From positions 27,705,449 through 27,769,448 of the forward strand of contig NC_079491.1 of assembly GCF_020520425.1 (NCBI RefSeq): a stretch of 64,000 nt of DNA, given 5' to 3'. Below, one piece after another: positions 62,056 to 64,000 of the stretch (position 1 is the first letter of the stretch; each line of letters starts with the position of its first letter). The position numbers were made by a program, and so were the translations under genes. This DNA is from Spinacia oleracea. Its lineage: Eukaryota; Streptophyta; Magnoliopsida; Caryophyllales; Amaranthaceae. Below the pieces are notes generated by a model that ran no database searches, was not told the origin of the DNA, and was given only the letters and a program-made list of their open reading frames with translations.

Positions 62056-64000
62056 GTACTTGGAGATACATCTCTTTTTTTCCCACCCCTTGTGATGGAA
62101 TTACCATTTTACTCTTCCAGTTATTGTTGGGTGGTTAATTTTTTTCTCTCAGAAATAAATCTTTTTTTTATGCTCTTTTTGTAGCATCAGTAATTTTACT
62201 TGGAGACTTTTTCCAGTTTTCCCTTGAGAAATTGAATTTATTACTCTTTAATTTCTTTCAAAATACGTGCTAATGAAAGAATACGTCACTGTAAAGCACA
62301 CTCACAAATTGATGTGTTTATGCTCTTCATGAAACAACAATCCTTTTTTTAGCAACAGACTGGATAAGAGAGGATGTATGAGTTTTATTGAGCATTATCT
62401 AACTTGAAAATTCGGTTCTTAATGAGGTTCACCTTCAATTTTCTGTTGGCATGCAAGTAAGATTCAATCCTTCCAATCGTTGAGTTAATGCAAGCCTGCG
62501 ATAGTCATTTCATATTATTGAGACGGAAGAAAGAAAGTAAAGTTTCTCTTTCCAAACCTTTCAACTCAGTTTTAGTTTCCGTAATTTGGGAGCATTATTG
62601 AGATTCTAACTTTTACTGTCGTTCCTTCGTTCTATCTCTTACTCTTTGATTTCAGATTGTTCGTCATTTTAATTTTTTTGCTTTTTTTGTAGATGTTCGG
62701 TTGATGAAATGGGTGACGATTCTCTCCTTTTCTCTCTCATCTGATCAAACCCATACTCTACAGAGATGGTAATACTCTCAAACCCTCCATTTAATCTGTT
62801 TTTATTTATTTATTTATTTATTTATTTGAGTTTGAATTGACTCTAGCAAAGTTTATGTACCATGTTCAATGTTGAAATCCCAGGTAATTAGGTATGGTAT
62901 GTAGGTGGCTTTTTATAGGGCTTTATTAGTATCTATGGATCCATCATTTTGATTCTGTTTCTTCGTATAGGCTCTAATTAGCTGTTATTTTCTGAATTTG
63001 TGCAATTTGAACTTGTTCATTTCTCTCTCTCTTTAGTTGATTTTCTGGTCTTCTGTTGCTTTTAAAAATATGAAGGTTCTGTTGTTCTTGCGTCATGCTT
63101 CTGCTAGAGATCATGTTATTGGACGAGGGAGGGAGGGGGGGCAGAAGAAAGAATAAATGATCTTTTTTCTGACAGTTTTAGATCATGGATTTTAATGTTG
63201 AGTGTTTACACTATTCATGGATCATGATAAAAAGAAAGCTCCTGAAATAAGACAGGTTATACTACTGAGCTGTTTGCCAAATTGAAAGAATACATTTATG
63301 TTAGTTTTGACTTTCTTATGGCAGTATTCAAGGGCCAACAGTCTAGCTATTTTCTTGAAGTTGTTAAGAGTGATCAAAAGATTACATAAGTGTGCATCTG
63401 CAGTTAACATGCTTTTTCATTTCATCAATTCATTTACTTCGCATCTCCTGTCCATTATGGGGGAGGGAACTTGCTAAATTGTTTGTGGAATCTGACAAGT
63501 ATATAATACAATGCATATGGAAGATTTGGCTGACTTGGAAATGTGATAACAATGATCTGTTTTTCAAGTACTTGATGTTGTTATTTGCAGTAATGTGATG
63601 GCTTCTATTGGGACAATATGTTCTTGCTAAGAATAAAATAAATGATATCTACATATCTATGGTTTGAAGTTTTACATATCGATGCATTTAGTTCACATAT
63701 TAGGGTAAATTATTAAAAATGCAATAGGTGGGTTTCTAATTCTGTCTCATCCAAAATTTATAAAGCCAATGAATGGAGATGGCTACATGCTGAACCACTC
63801 TACTCCTGGTGCTATTTTGACTGTATCAGGTTGTTTTGGGTTAGATATGGTTCTGTCCTTTTGTAAAAGTGGGTTGGACTGTTCCATTCATTCAGTTAAG
63901 TCTATCAGTTGGACTGACTTGAACTGTCCCACAATACCTGTACAACTGGTTGGTGTTAGGCCGTCTAAAACTTGGTATGTTACCCTGATATAATTTCTCA
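62056..64000. other. T-rich sequence to window end, no gene supported
   Basis: An exon-like block TTTTTTGTAG|ATGTTCGG...CAGAGATG|GTAATACTC (about 62692-62768) and (ATTT)n at about 62802-62826 are the only structure I see. A short frame near the end (63769-63993) is unrecognised. Any gene here continues past the window. Confidence 0.3.

Overview
This is nuclear DNA from a flowering plant (eudicot). It has intron-containing genes with GT-AG junctions, plant mTERF and RLCK-type genes, a nuclear tRNA-Ser, and dense MITEs with the CTCCCTCCGT terminus typical of plants. The frequent short motif TACTCCGTA, together with gene similarity, makes me think of Caryophyllales (spinach/beet/quinoa relatives). 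That is an impression and has not been tested. The window is gene-poor, AT-rich and layered with transposons.

Layout. 1-3.7 kb: a Tourist MITE, a decayed minus-strand LINE and a Stowaway MITE. 3.8-4.35 kb: a small putative gene for a basic protein with one membrane segment. 6-15.4 kb: a 2.5 kb terminal-inverted-repeat element packed with AGAAC motifs, a tRNA-Ser(GCU) beside it, a well-delimited Mutator-like element with a perfect 9-bp target duplication and a broken GRF zinc-finger ORF, a fold-back MITE, a degenerate GATCTGGACAT array and an element filled by heptamer repeats. 15.9-19 kb: three Stowaway-like MITEs, one split by a 1.2 kb element. 20.4-24 kb: a complete RLCK-like gene encoding a probable pseudokinase. 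25.9-26.7 kb: a FAR1/FHY3-type pseudogene. 27.9-39.7 kb: an 11.6 kb minus-strand Ty1/copia element with TSD GAAAA, inserted into an acidic reading frame that is otherwise open. It carries another element nested in AT/AG microsatellites. 39.9-42.7 kb: a second broken copy of the acidic gene, then long two-motif arrays with telomere-like repeats. 44-55.5 kb: two convergent mTERF paralogues separated by about 9 kb holding a solo LTR and tandem duplications. 55.6-64 kb: more MITEs, then a stretch with unrelated gene scraps (isoamylase-like exon, lycopene epsilon-cyclase-like fragment) embedded in intron-like sequence.

Functional genes I would defend are the two mTERF genes (organelle nucleic-acid binding), the RLCK-like pseudokinase, the tRNA-Ser and, less surely, the 180-residue protein. 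Nothing suggests that these work together as one system. The most unusual material is transposon biology: the GRF-bearing MULE, the AGAAC-array elements, the LTR element that is young by its LTRs but coding-dead, and the cluster of captured gene fragments near 59.6-62 kb.
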